A stretch of DNA of 64,000 nt from Polaromonas sp. CF318 (GCF_000282655.1 NZ_AKIV01000065.1:1-64000); one strand, 5' to 3'. Shown: positions 26,859 through 35,657, counted from the first letter of the stretch. The notes: generated from the sequence alone by a model not told the origin. Translations and numbers: made by a program.

Positions 26859-28016
26859 TTATAAAACCTGCGCTTCCAGCAACTCCATCGGATCGCCGTA
26901 ACGCGCGGCCATCGCCACCACGGCCGGGTCGCGCAGCGCGCACAAAAAGCCGTCCTTGATCAGCGTGCTGCCGCCCGCGGTCACCGTGGCGTCCAGTGTG
27001 ATCAGGTCCATGTGCACCGGCGGCTCTTCCCAGTCGGGCATGACGCGGCGTATGTAGTCGCTGGGCTGGGCCAAGTCTATGCCGAAGTGCAGCGCACCGG
27101 GCGCGTTGGAACCTGCCGGGTAGACCGTGTGGCGCGGCGCCTTGGGGTTGAAGCCGCAGCCGCCGCCTTCGATCATGCGGCCGCCCACCAGCATCTCGCG
27201 CAGGATCTGGGCTTCTTCCGAGATGCCGTCGACCGCCGAAATCGTGTCGCCCTCAAAACGCACGGCGATTTTTTCCTCAAAGGGTTTGGCAAAGCCGACC
27301 GCCCACTGCGGATACAGCACACCGGCCATGGGCACCACGGCCTTGAAGTCGTTCTTGACCGAGTTGTGGTCCCAGAGGTTGGGGCCGTGCGTCGGCAGGT
27401 AGTGCACATAGCAGCCGTCTTCTTCGGCCGTCATCTGGCCGCGCCAGCGATTCGTGGCCAGCTGGTTGGCGCGCATTTCCTGCGTGAAGCTGATGCGAAA
27501 GTCGCTGCCGCGCGGGTCGGTAAAGCGCAGGTCAAAGCCGCCCTCGGTCGGGTAGCGGGCCGCCGTGCCGCGGATGATTTCGCCGATCAGGTCGACCGGA
27601 AAACGCGCCTGCGGCGTGTGCAGCAAATCGAGGTTGCGAAAGTAGGTGATCTTGACCCAGCGCTGGCCGGTGCGGCGCAAGTTGATGCACAAAGGATCGA
27701 GGATGGAGCAGAACCAGGTCGACACCACAAAACTGGCCTTTTTGAGCATGGCGTGCACTTCTTCCGGCACGGCCGTCACCTGGGTGCTGGGCTCCATATA
27801 GATGCGCACTTCGGCGCCGCGCGATTTGGCGATGCCGATCACCGCGTCGATCACCCGCGGGTCCAGCAGCGGGTCCGCCAGCATCAGCACCCGGTCCCCC
27901 GGTCGTACCGCCATCACGCGCGAAAAATTGTCCAGCGCCTGGAAAAAATACTTGGTGTCGGTCAGATTGGCCGCCACGGGGATGGGCAGGCCGACATAGG
28001 TGGAGCTGGTATTCAT
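26859..28016 (-). CDS. M29-aminopeptidase/NicX-like putative metalloenzyme
   Basis: The 385-residue protein resembles the COG2309 group, which holds M29 aminopeptidases and dihydroxypyridine dioxygenases. The C-terminal half has conserved blocks EGGGCGFNPKAPRH, GALHFGIDL and HMDLIT that could supply His, Glu and Asp metal ligands. No signal peptide is present. Family assignment is at fold level only; substrate and peptidase activity are uncertain. The ATG at 28016 has AGGTGA upstream. Two GC-poor palindromic sites upstream suggest specific repression. The XRE gene further upstream is on the same strand but separated by a repeat. Confidence 0.5.
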   Translation of the reverse strand: MNTSSTYVGLPIPVAANLTDTKYFFQALDNFSRVMAVRPGDRVLMLADPLLDPRVIDAVIGIAKSRGAEVRIYMEPSTQVTAVPEEVHAMLKKASFVVSTWFCSILDPLCINLRRTGQRWVKITYFRNLDLLHTPQARFPVDLIGEIIRGTAARYPTEGGFDLRFTDPRGSDFRISFTQEMRANQLATNRWRGQMTAEEDGCYVHYLPTHGPNLWDHNSVKNDFKAVVPMAGVLYPQWAVGFAKPFEEKIAVRFEGDTISAVDGISEEAQILREMLVGGRMIEGGGCGFNPKAPRHTVYPAGSNAPGALHFGIDLAQPSDYIRRVMPDWEEPPVHMDLITLDATVTAGGSTLIKDGFLCALRDPAVVAMAARYGDPMELLEAQVL

Positions 28017-28031
28017 CGTGATTTCACCTGA

Positions 28032-28042
28032 AATTGCATGCA
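28032..28042. promoter_or_regulatory. Putative operator, proximal copy
   Basis: AATTGCATGCA here is repeated exactly at 28116–28126. It includes the palindrome TGCATGCA and lies 16 bases upstream of the M29/NicX-like start codon, so it would fall in the leader. The spacing between the two copies is 84 bp, about eight helical turns. Operator function is inference. Confidence 0.5.
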
Positions 28043-28100
28043 TAAAAACCGTGTTTCCGGCCTCTTTTGGCTAAATACTACCAGTAAATCCAATATTTTC

Positions 28101-28130
28101 TTAGTTGACTAATGCAATTGCATGCAATTG
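28101..28130. promoter_or_regulatory. Putative operator, distal copy with 16-bp perfect palindrome
   Basis: CAATTGCATGCAATTG (28115–28130) is a perfect 16-bp palindrome. It is preceded by the dyad TTAGT-TG-ACTAA (28101–28112). The segment is strikingly AT-rich for this genome and sits in the promoter region of the minus-strand M29/NicX-like gene. The site type fits GntR- or IclR-like dimers, but the regulator is unknown. Confidence 0.55.
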
Positions 28131-28155
28131 ACTCCGGCATCTTCTCTGCAAGCCA

Positions 28156-28244
28156 GTGGGGGCCAAGGGTCCGGCTCCGCCGGCCCAAGGCGCCGCCCCC
28201 TTGAGGGGGGAACAGGCTACACGAAGTGAGCCTGGACGGGGGTG
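28156..28244 (-). repeat. Dispersed GC-rich repeat, copy R5
   Basis: The orientation matches R2 and R3: GTGGGGGCC, GGTCCGGCTCCGCCGG, GGCGCCGCCCCC, TTGAGGGGGG, CTACACGAAGTGAG and GACGGGGGTG. Its C-rich end on the minus strand begins directly after the stop codon of the XRE regulator. Confidence 0.75.
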
Positions 28245-28976
28245 TTACCTGCGTAGCGCGGCGAAAGCCTCAAACTCCCAGCTCCGCATGGCCAGCAACA
28301 GCGTAAAACCTTCGCGGTCTTTCTCGCCCAGCTTCTGGTCCGTCTGGTGCTGCTGGGCAAAATCCTGGGCCACGCGCTGCATGCGCTCCAGGAAGGACGG
28401 CGCCAGGCCGCGGCTGATGGAGCCGTGCACCAGCAGCAGGCCTTCGCCCTCGCCATCGAAGCCGCCGGAAAAATAGTCGAGCAAGGCGTTCTCGCGGAAA
28501 TAGTCCATCACCGGCCCATGCGGCCGCCAGCGAAAGGTCTTGGCGAGCTTGAGCCGGTAGCGGTTCAGAGGCTTGAGCTCGATGATGCCTATGCGGTCCA
28601 GCTGCGCGAGGTATTTGATGCATTCGGCCTCCGAGAGCCGGTAGCTGCTGGTGATCTGCTCCAGCGTCCATTGCGAGAGCACGCAAATCGCGGTCAGCAG
28701 CAGCTTTTTATCGGCCACCACGGCTTTTTCCTGCGCCTCGGCCAGTTCCGCCAGCAGCGGCTGGGTGTCGGCGATGCGCCTGGCGAGATCGGCAAAGTCC
28801 AGCTTGAGCGCGCGGCAGATCGCGTCTATGCGCGACAGCGGCATGTCCCCTTTGGCCAGCATGCGCTTGACGCTGGATTCGGCCATGCCCAGTTTGGCGG
28901 CCAGGTCCGCATACGTCATGCGCGCGGCCTTGAGTTCTTTTTTGAGGACGGTGACGAGGTCGGCGGTGGTGCTCAT
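28245..28976 (-). CDS. XRE-family (Cro/CI-type HTH) transcriptional regulator
   Basis: The 243-residue protein has an N-terminal Cro/CI helix-turn-helix (about 6–62, with MTYADLAAKLGMAESSVKRML). The C-terminal region of about 170 residues has no cupin or peptidase motif and may be a second winged-helix-like or ligand-binding region (WTLEQITSSYRLSEAECIKYL). It is divergent from the CREST operon. The 21-bp dyad shared by three promoters of this region ends one base before its start codon, making it a candidate regulator of that set and of itself. This is inference. Confidence 0.82.
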   Translation of the reverse strand: MSTTADLVTVLKKELKAARMTYADLAAKLGMAESSVKRMLAKGDMPLSRIDAICRALKLDFADLARRIADTQPLLAELAEAQEKAVVADKKLLLTAICVLSQWTLEQITSSYRLSEAECIKYLAQLDRIGIIELKPLNRYRLKLAKTFRWRPHGPVMDYFRENALLDYFSGGFDGEGEGLLLVHGSISRGLAPSFLERMQRVAQDFAQQHQTDQKLGEKDREGFTLLLAMRSWEFEAFAALRR

Positions 28977-29059
28977 GGGTATCGATTATCGGTACTTTGG
29001 GTTTGAAGTGTCTCCACCGCACTGAATTTTGATGCCTGCGGCCCATCCCGCCCCGCACA
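28977..29059 (+). promoter_or_regulatory. Regulatory region P1 of the CREST operon (dyad plus CCGCACA box)
   Basis: A dyad-like site GGTATC-N7-GGTACT lies at 28978–28996, one mismatch per half relative to the two perfect copies at 36694 and 40828. CCGCACA follows at 29053–29059, beginning 58 bases after the end of the right half-site core. CCGCAC-A-GTGCGG at 29053–29065 is itself palindromic. The first gene of the operon starts 38 bases after the box. Confidence 0.6.
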
Positions 29060-29097
29060 GTGCGGCTCACTCATATATAGACAGAGGAGCTTTCCAC

Positions 29098-30009
29098 ATG
29101 CAGACCACCCCCTCCATTCTTCACCGCCGGGTCGCGCCTCTCCCCTGGCACGCGCGGCCGGCTGCCCTGGCCTGGCGCCGTGAGTGTGTGCTGGCCCTTG
29201 TCTTCCTGCTGTTGCTGGCGGCCGCGCTGCTGGGGCCTCCGGTGGCGCAGCCCGCCCACTACCACGACTTCGCCGACCAGCGCAGCTGGGGCTGGCTGCC
29301 GCACGCGATGGACGTCACCAGCAACCTGCCCTTCGCGCTGTGGGGCATGGTCGGCCTCTGGGCGCTGCTGCGGGCCATTCGTGAGCAGGCCGTCAGCGCC
29401 ACGGCGGCGGCCATGGCCGGGCTTTTCTTCGGCGGGCTGTGGGTGACGGCGGCGGTGTCCGCGGCCTACCACCTGCAGCCCGGCGATGCCGGCCTGGCCT
29501 GGGACCGCGGCGGCATGGTGTTGGCCTTTGCCGGCTTGCTGGGTCTGGCGGCGATGCGGGCCGTCAGCACGCGCGCCGGGATGGCGCTGGCCACCGCCGT
29601 GCTGGTGCTGGGGCCGCTTTCCGTCTATGCCTGGTCGCTGGGCGGCAATGTGCTGCCCTGGGCGGTGCTGCAGGGAGGGGGCATGGCGCTGATCCTGGGC
29701 TTTGCCTGCCTGCGTCCCGCCCAGGCCTGGGAGCTGCCGGTGCGCTGGGGTCTGGTGACTGCCATCTATGCGCTGGCCAAGCTGCTGGAACTGGGTGACC
29801 ACGCGGTCTACGAGTGGACCGGCCAGCTGGTGTCGGGCCACAGCCTCAAACACATGGTGGCTGCCTGCGCCGCCTGGCCCGTGGTGTCGGCGCTGCTGGC
29901 CGCGCGAAAAATCAGGGCAGAATCCCATGCACCATTCAAAAACAGAGCCGGCCAGTCGCTCAGGCGCGAAGCCCGTCGCACAACAATCAAAACGAGGAGT
30001 CACGCATGA
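29098..30009 (+). CDS. CREST-superfamily (alkaline ceramidase-like) membrane protein
   Basis: The 303-residue polytopic protein has about seven membrane helices. It shows the polar signature of CREST hydrolases: Ser121 and His125 in SAAYHLQPGD, Asp136 in LAWDR, and His248/His252 in SGHSLKH. Eukaryotic members hydrolyse ceramides and bacterial members are uncharacterised. A lipid amidase or similar activity is possible. I chose the ATG at 29098 because GAGGAG lies eight bases upstream. The C-terminal tail (after about 270) is basic. It overlaps the next gene (ATGA at 30006–30009) and heads a six-gene operon. Confidence 0.65.
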   Translation: MQTTPSILHRRVAPLPWHARPAALAWRRECVLALVFLLLLAAALLGPPVAQPAHYHDFADQRSWGWLPHAMDVTSNLPFALWGMVGLWALLRAIREQAVSATAAAMAGLFFGGLWVTAAVSAAYHLQPGDAGLAWDRGGMVLAFAGLLGLAAMRAVSTRAGMALATAVLVLGPLSVYAWSLGGNVLPWAVLQGGGMALILGFACLRPAQAWELPVRWGLVTAIYALAKLLELGDHAVYEWTGQLVSGHSLKHMVAACAAWPVVSALLAARKIRAESHAPFKNRAGQSLRREARRTTIKTRSHA

Positions 30010-31964
30010 GTGTTGATAAGGCCACGCCGGTGTCGCCGCCGCCTGTCCAGGGGCATCCGAACCAGTTCGCGCTGCTCAAGCAGCGCCGCTTCGCGCCTTT
30101 TTTCTGGACGCAGTTTTCCGGCGCGGCCAACGACAACCTCTTCAAGTTCGCCTTCACCGTGATGGTGACCTACCAGCTCAGTGTGAGCTGGCTGCCCCCG
30201 GCGCTGGCCGGGCTGGCCATAGGCGCGCTGTTCATCCTGCCCTTCCTGCTGTTCTCGGCCACCAGCGGGCAACTCACCGACAAGTTCGAAAAAACCCGGG
30301 TGATCCGTTTCGTCAAGAACCTCGAAGTCGTGATCATGCTGATCGCGGCCGTCGGTTTCATGAGCGGCAACGCCAATGTCCAGGTGCCGGTGCTGCTGGG
30401 CTGCACCTTTCTGATGGGCCTGCATTCCACCATCTTCGGCCCGGTCAAGTTCGCCTACCTGCCGCAGGCGCTCAACGAGCGCGAACTCACGGGCGGCAAC
30501 GGCATGGTCGAGATGGGCACTTTTGTGGCCATCCTGCTGGGCCAGGTTGTGGGCGGGCTGATGGTGGCCGTGCCGCAGGTCGGGCCCGACTATGTGGCCA
30601 TGGCCTGCGTGGGCCTGGCCCTGGTGGGCCGGCTGGTTTCGCAGTTCATTCCGCTCACGCCGGCGACCGACCCGGGCCTGAAGATCAACTGGAACCCGGT
30701 GACGGAAACCTGGCGCAACCTCAAGCTCGCCAGCGACAACCTGGTGGTGTTCCGCTCCATGCTGGGCATCAGCTGGATGTGGTTCTTCGGCGCCGTGTTC
30801 CTGAGCCAGTTCCCGAGTTTTGCCAAGGAAGTGCTGCACGGCAACGAGCAGGTGGCGTCCCTGCTGCTGGTGGTGTTTTCCGTCGGCATCGCGACCGGCT
30901 CGCTGCTCTGCGAGGTGCTCAGCAAGCGCCACGTGGAGATCGGCCTGGTGCCGGTGGGCGCCATCGGCATGAGCGTGTTCGCGGTGGACCTGTATTTCGC
31001 CTCGCGCGGCCTGCCTGCCGTGCCCATCATGAGCGTGGGCGAGTTCATGGCGCAGCATGCCCACTGGCGCGTGATGATTGACCTGGCGCTGCTGAGCCTG
31101 TTCGCGGGCCTGTACAGCGTGCCCATGTATGCCCTGATCCAGCTGCGCAGCCAGCCCACGCACCGGGCCCGCATCATCGCGGCCAACAACATTCTGAACG
31201 CGCTGTTCATGATCGTCAGCGCCATCCTGGCCGGCGCCCTGCTCAAGGCCGGCTTCAGCATTCCGCAGATATTCCTCTTCGTGGGCCTGGCCAATGCGGT
31301 GGTGGCCTTCTACATCTTCATGCTGGTGCCCGAGTACCTGCTGCGCTTTATCGCGCTGATCGCCTCGCGCCTGGTCTACCGTTTCAAGATCAGCGGCGAC
31401 GACCACATCCCGGCGCAGGGCGCGGCCGTGCTGACCTGCAACCATGTGAGTTTTGTCGACCCGGTGCTGCTGATGGCCGCCAGCCCGCGTCCCATCTACT
31501 TCGTGATGGACCACCGCATCTTCAAAATGCCGGTGCTGGGCTGGCTGTTCCGCCTGGCCAAGGCCATCCCCATCGCGCCGCGCACGGAAGACCCAGCGCT
31601 CTACGAAGCGGCCTTCGAGGCGGCCGCCAAGGTGCTGCGGGACGGCGACCTGCTGGCCATTTTCCCGGAAGGCGGCATCACCAAGAACGGCGAACTCCAG
31701 GCCTTCAAGGGCGGCGTCATGAAGATCCTGGAAAACGCGGAGCGCGACGGCCTGCAGGTGCCCGTCGTGCCCATGGCGCTCACCAACCTCTGGGGATCGT
31801 TTTTCAGCCGCGTCGAAAGCGGGACCGCGATGAGCAAGCCTTTTCGCCGGGGGTTTTTCAACCGGGTGGGGCTTAACGTAGGCGCCCCTCTGGCGGCTGA
31901 AAAGGTGGCGCCCGCGGACCTGCAGGTCCGGGTGGCACAACTTCTGCAACAGGGAAACACATGA
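30006..31964 (+). CDS. LplT-like MFS transporter fused to PlsC-type acyltransferase
   Basis: The 652-residue fusion has an N-terminal major-facilitator domain (about 25–435) resembling the lysophospholipid flippase LplT. The C-terminal 1-acylglycerol-3-phosphate acyltransferase domain (about 450–645) has the catalytic motif NHVSFVD at residues 479–485 and the substrate motif FPEGG at 553–557. Together they could import lysophospholipid across the inner membrane and re-acylate it. Unlike E. coli Aas, no acyl-ACP synthetase domain follows, so an acyl donor must come from elsewhere. GAGGAG precedes the ATG. It overlaps both neighbours by four bases. Confidence 0.85.
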   Translation: MSVDKATPVSPPPVQGHPNQFALLKQRRFAPFFWTQFSGAANDNLFKFAFTVMVTYQLSVSWLPPALAGLAIGALFILPFLLFSATSGQLTDKFEKTRVIRFVKNLEVVIMLIAAVGFMSGNANVQVPVLLGCTFLMGLHSTIFGPVKFAYLPQALNERELTGGNGMVEMGTFVAILLGQVVGGLMVAVPQVGPDYVAMACVGLALVGRLVSQFIPLTPATDPGLKINWNPVTETWRNLKLASDNLVVFRSMLGISWMWFFGAVFLSQFPSFAKEVLHGNEQVASLLLVVFSVGIATGSLLCEVLSKRHVEIGLVPVGAIGMSVFAVDLYFASRGLPAVPIMSVGEFMAQHAHWRVMIDLALLSLFAGLYSVPMYALIQLRSQPTHRARIIAANNILNALFMIVSAILAGALLKAGFSIPQIFLFVGLANAVVAFYIFMLVPEYLLRFIALIASRLVYRFKISGDDHIPAQGAAVLTCNHVSFVDPVLLMAASPRPIYFVMDHRIFKMPVLGWLFRLAKAIPIAPRTEDPALYEAAFEAAAKVLRDGDLLAIFPEGGITKNGELQAFKGGVMKILENAERDGLQVPVVPMALTNLWGSFFSRVESGTAMSKPFRRGFFNRVGLNVGAPLAAEKVAPADLQVRVAQLLQQGNT

Positions 31965-32317
31965 AATCACTTCAATTCTTCAAGGCCGGGGGGCGTTTGT
32001 CGCGCGGTGGCTTCTGGCTTCATGGCCTCATCGTCTGGGGAGTGTTCTACCTGGTCTGGGCTGCGCTCGGAAATTCATCGTCCGACATCCTGACCTGGGT
32101 GATCAACCTGCCGGTGCTGGCGGCGCTGGTGCTGATCTGCATCCGGCGCCTGCATGACCGGAACTACTCCGGCTGGTGGCTGTTGCTGGCCGCCGTCCCC
32201 GTGCTCGGGGCGCTCTGGCTGGTCTGGCAGCTGGCGCTCAGGCGCGGCGTCGCCGATGGCAACCAATGGGGCCCGGATCCCCTGCAGGCGCGCGGCGACT
32301 ACCTCGTGGTGCGCTAG
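31961..32317 (+). CDS. DUF805 membrane protein
   Basis: This 118-residue inner-membrane protein has three to four hydrophobic segments and the DUF805 signature: GRLSRGGFWLH at the start, IRRLHDRNYSGWWLLL in the middle, and a terminal GxNQWGPDP. Its function is unknown. It overlaps the stop of the LplT–PlsC gene (ATGA at 31961–31964) and precedes the FAD–methyltransferase gene by 23 bases. It is therefore part of the lipid-type operon. Confidence 0.85.
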   Translation: MKSLQFFKAGGRLSRGGFWLHGLIVWGVFYLVWAALGNSSSDILTWVINLPVLAALVLICIRRLHDRNYSGWWLLLAAVPVLGALWLVWQLALRRGVADGNQWGPDPLQARGDYLVVR

Positions 32318-32340
32318 GGTTCAAAAAAAGGGAGCGAGGG

Positions 32341-34614
32341 ATGCAGCAAAACACATTGATCGTCAACGACGTCACCGGTTTGAACCCGGTGGCGGTCTGG
32401 GCCATCAGCAAGCCAAAAACCGTGGCCGACGTGGCTGATGCCATCCGCCGCACCGACGGGCCGGTTTCCGTGGGCGGCGGGCATTTCAGCATGGGCGGCC
32501 AGACCGCCAGCCCGGGCAGCCTGCACCTGGACATGCGGGACATGAACCAGGTGATGGCCTTCTTTCCGCAGGACAAGGTCATTCGTGTGCAGGCCGGCAT
32601 ACGCTGGTGCGATATCCAGCGCTTCGTCGATCCGCACGGCCTGGCCGTCAAGATCATGCAGACCTATGCCAACTTCACGGTGGGCGGCGCGCTGAGCGTC
32701 AACTGCCACGGCCGCTACATGGGGCTGGGGCCGGTGGTGCTGTCGGTGCGCGCGATCAAGGTCGTGCTGGCCGACGGCAGCGTGCAGGAAGCTTCTCCGG
32801 CCGCGAATGCGGAGCTGTTTTACGCGGTGATAGGCGGCTATGGCGGCGTGGCGGTGATCGTCGAGGCGGAACTGAGCCTGGCGGACAACGTCAAGGTCAA
32901 GCGTCTGGCGCGCAAGATGAGCGCCGCGGAATACATCAGCCATTTCAAGGCCAAGGTCCGGTATTTCCAGGACGCCGTTTTCCACAATGCCGACCTGTAC
33001 CCGCCGCATTACCGCAAGGTCCGCTCGGTGACCTGGGCGCGCACCGACGAGGCGACGACCGAGCCGCGGCGCCTGCAGCAGGGCGGCCAGAGCTATCCGC
33101 TGAACCGCTACTTCGTCTGGGCGGTGACGGAGACCCCGCTGGGGAAATGGCGCCGCGAGTACCTGATCGACCCGCTGCTCTATAGGTTCCGCAAGGTGCA
33201 CTGGCGCAATTTCGAAGCCGGTTACGACGTGGCGGAACTCGAACCCGCTTCGCGCAAGCACACCACCTATGTGTTGCAGGAGTACTTCATCCCGGTGGAA
33301 CGCTTCGACGATTTTGTGCCCAGGATGGCGGAGATCCTGCAGCGCCACAAGGTCAACGCGCTCAACGTGTCGGTGCGCCACGCGCAGCAGGACCCGGGCA
33401 CCCTGCTGGCCTGGTCCCGAGGGGAGACCTTCGCCTTTGTGCTGTATTACAAGCAGCGCACGCGCGACAACGCGATCAACCGCGTGTCGGTCTGGACGCG
33501 CGAACTCATAGACGCGGCCATCAGCGCGGGTGGCAGTTACTACCTGCCCTATCAGCCGCACGCCACGGCCCGGCAGTTTCACGCGGCTTACCCGAGGGCC
33601 CAGGAGCTGTTCGCGATGAAGCGGCGGCTTGACCCGCAGTTCAGGTTCCGCAACGTGCTGTGGGACACGTATTACGCTCCCACGCTTGCCGCATCCCCCC
33701 ATCCCGCTCATCCCGCCACTTCGATTGATGCCATGGACAACACCAAACCCGCTTCGGAATTCAGGGCCGTTTTTTCCGACGTCGGCTGGCGTGACGGTTT
33801 TTACAAGTTCCTGCAAAACATCTACCGGCTTTATCCCGAAGACCGCTTCCATACGCTGATCAAGAGCACTTCGGCGGAGCTTGACGACGACGAGGCGATT
33901 TACCGCCGGCTGCAGCGCGAGCTGCCGAAGATCAAGCCCCTGCTGGCCGACCTGACGCATGCGCTGCCCGCGCTCTTCAAGCAGAAAAAGGAGATGGCCG
34001 ACCAGACCCTGCGCCTGCTGGAGGGCAGAAAACGCATCGACGGTTATGTCGAGATCGGCTCGACGGGCCGCTACATCAGCGAGCTGCGCAAGCGCGTGGA
34101 CGTCACTGGCCCCATCACCCTCGTCAACGACCTGGCGCCGACGAATTCGCCGGTCGATATCGCGGAGCGCGGCGGCCTGCGGAAAATCGGCGGCTTTGTG
34201 CCCATGGGCGACTACGATCCGCTGCCCGCCTCCATGCCTGACGCCAGCGCGGACCTGGTGACCTGCTACATCGGCCTGCACCACTGCCCGCTGGACAAGC
34301 TCGACAGTTTTGTCGCTTCCATCATGAGGGTGCTCAAACCGGGCGGCACCTTCATCCTGCGCGACCACGACGTCACGACGCCTGAAATGCACACCTTTGT
34401 GTCGCTGGTGCACGCCGTCTTTAACGCCGGCCTGAACGTGGCCTGGGAAAGCAACCAGCGCGAACTGCGCCATTTCAGGCCCGTCGCGCATTGGGTGACC
34501 TACCTGGGCGAGCGCGGGCTCAGCGATACGGGCAAGCGGGAACTGCAGGCCCATGATCCTTCCGACAATGTCTTGCTGGCCTTCACCAAGGCCGGCGCGC
34601 GGGTGCCGGCATGA
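32341..34614 (+). CDS. FAD-binding oxidase fused to SAM-dependent methyltransferase
   Basis: The 757-residue fusion has residues about 15–450 as a VAO/PCMH-type flavoprotein, with VSVGGGHFSMGGQ at 42–54 and a C-terminal block ending in RLDPQFRFRNVLWDTYY. A Pro/His/Ala-rich linker (about 449–463) leads into a class I methyltransferase region (about 480–750). That region has motif I EIGSTGRYIS near 571 and the later block IGLHHCPLD...RVLKPGGTFILRDHD. An in-frame ATG at codon 465 sits at the junction, so the gene may have arisen by fusing two genes. GGGAG precedes the ATG at 32341. The substrate is unknown; the operon suggests a lipid. Confidence 0.8.
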   Translation: MQQNTLIVNDVTGLNPVAVWAISKPKTVADVADAIRRTDGPVSVGGGHFSMGGQTASPGSLHLDMRDMNQVMAFFPQDKVIRVQAGIRWCDIQRFVDPHGLAVKIMQTYANFTVGGALSVNCHGRYMGLGPVVLSVRAIKVVLADGSVQEASPAANAELFYAVIGGYGGVAVIVEAELSLADNVKVKRLARKMSAAEYISHFKAKVRYFQDAVFHNADLYPPHYRKVRSVTWARTDEATTEPRRLQQGGQSYPLNRYFVWAVTETPLGKWRREYLIDPLLYRFRKVHWRNFEAGYDVAELEPASRKHTTYVLQEYFIPVERFDDFVPRMAEILQRHKVNALNVSVRHAQQDPGTLLAWSRGETFAFVLYYKQRTRDNAINRVSVWTRELIDAAISAGGSYYLPYQPHATARQFHAAYPRAQELFAMKRRLDPQFRFRNVLWDTYYAPTLAASPHPAHPATSIDAMDNTKPASEFRAVFSDVGWRDGFYKFLQNIYRLYPEDRFHTLIKSTSAELDDDEAIYRRLQRELPKIKPLLADLTHALPALFKQKKEMADQTLRLLEGRKRIDGYVEIGSTGRYISELRKRVDVTGPITLVNDLAPTNSPVDIAERGGLRKIGGFVPMGDYDPLPASMPDASADLVTCYIGLHHCPLDKLDSFVASIMRVLKPGGTFILRDHDVTTPEMHTFVSLVHAVFNAGLNVAWESNQRELRHFRPVAHWVTYLGERGLSDTGKRELQAHDPSDNVLLAFTKAGARVPA

Positions 34615-35657
34615 TGCGCGGCATCCGCCGGATGGGCGCTGTGGGCGCGCTTGTCGCGGGGCTTTTTTTGGCATGCGGCATCGCCGCGGCGCCCGCCAGG
34701 CCCGTGGCGAGCGCCGAGCATGTGCGCGGCGTGGAGCAAACGCTGCTGACCTACCCCGAATGGTTCCTGGTGTTCAGCCCCTATGAATACGGTGAGTTCA
34801 TCGCCGCGAACGCACCCAGCCGCTTCCCCTACTACGGGCACATCGCGCAGTTCTGGGAAAGCTACAAGGCGGTGTTTGACGAGACGCGCCGGCGTGCCCT
34901 GGACCTCAATGCCGGCTACCACCTCATGATCATGGTGATAGGCACCAGCACGAGCGTGGAATATGCCTTGAAGTCCGCCTACGAAACTTTGATCGGCCGC
35001 CTTGCCGAGTCGACGGCCGGCCACCCGACGCCGGAAGACCGGCATGCCGCGGCCGTGGCGCAAGACTATGTGCGTTTCATCCGCGTGCAGCCCTGGTACG
35101 AGTACGACTTCGGCAAGGCGATGGCCGGCCTCTGGCAGGGCGTTCCCGCGACCGGCCCCGACATGCTTCGCAAGTGGGAGCGGCGCTTTGCCCTCACGAC
35201 CGAATATGCCGTCAAGATGGCCTACGCCAGGCTGATCAAGTTGGGCACCAAGTCCATTTACGATGCGCCCTTGCCGGTGACGGCCGTGGTGGCCAGGCCC
35301 GCGCCCGCGGCGGATGCGGCCCTGCCTGAGCTCAAGCTGCTGCAGCCCCTGCCGGACGGCGCCGCGCTGGTCACCATTCCGCGCTACGAAGCCTTTATGA
35401 CGTATGCGCAGGCGCTGGCCGGGCAGGGTGTCAACTTCAGCGAAATCGCCGGCAACGATTCCTTCATCCTGGTCAGCGTGCTCGCGCCGGGCGCATGGAA
35501 GCCCGAAAGCCCCGCTGCGGCGCTGCTGGTGCAGCCCATACTCACACAGCCGGGCACCCAGCGCGTGGTGATGACGCTGCCCGTGGCCCACCTGGCCGAG
35601 GCCTTGCGGCAGTGGAAAACGGCGAAGCTGCAAGTCGAGCATGTCTTTGACTACTAG
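34611..35657 (+). CDS. Exported protein of unknown function
   Basis: This 348-residue protein has an N-terminal signal peptide or signal anchor (about 5–27, ending GIAAA). Conserved-looking features include TLLTYPEWFLVFSPYEYGEF (about 44–63), FPYYGHIAQFWESYKAVFDE, and a Trp/Tyr-rich stretch VQPWYEYDFGKAMAGLW. I recognise no catalytic motif. Its ATG overlaps the stop of the oxidase–methyltransferase (ATGA at 34611–34614), and its end overlaps the alpha/beta hydrolase start by 17 bases. It is thus firmly embedded in the operon. Confidence 0.75.
   Translation: MMRGIRRMGAVGALVAGLFLACGIAAAPARPVASAEHVRGVEQTLLTYPEWFLVFSPYEYGEFIAANAPSRFPYYGHIAQFWESYKAVFDETRRRALDLNAGYHLMIMVIGTSTSVEYALKSAYETLIGRLAESTAGHPTPEDRHAAAVAQDYVRFIRVQPWYEYDFGKAMAGLWQGVPATGPDMLRKWERRFALTTEYAVKMAYARLIKLGTKSIYDAPLPVTAVVARPAPAADAALPELKLLQPLPDGAALVTIPRYEAFMTYAQALAGQGVNFSEIAGNDSFILVSVLAPGAWKPESPAAALLVQPILTQPGTQRVVMTLPVAHLAEALRQWKTAKLQVEHVFDY

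Noticed and set aside
30000-31970. 656-codon minus-strand frame opposite the LplT–PlsC gene
   Set aside because: Composition is typical of an antisense shadow. The plus strand carries clear MFS and acyltransferase motifs and start/stop overlaps with its neighbours.
32314-34674. 786-codon minus-strand frame opposite the FAD–methyltransferase gene
   Set aside because: Antisense shadow; the plus-strand product has recognisable flavoprotein and methyltransferase blocks.
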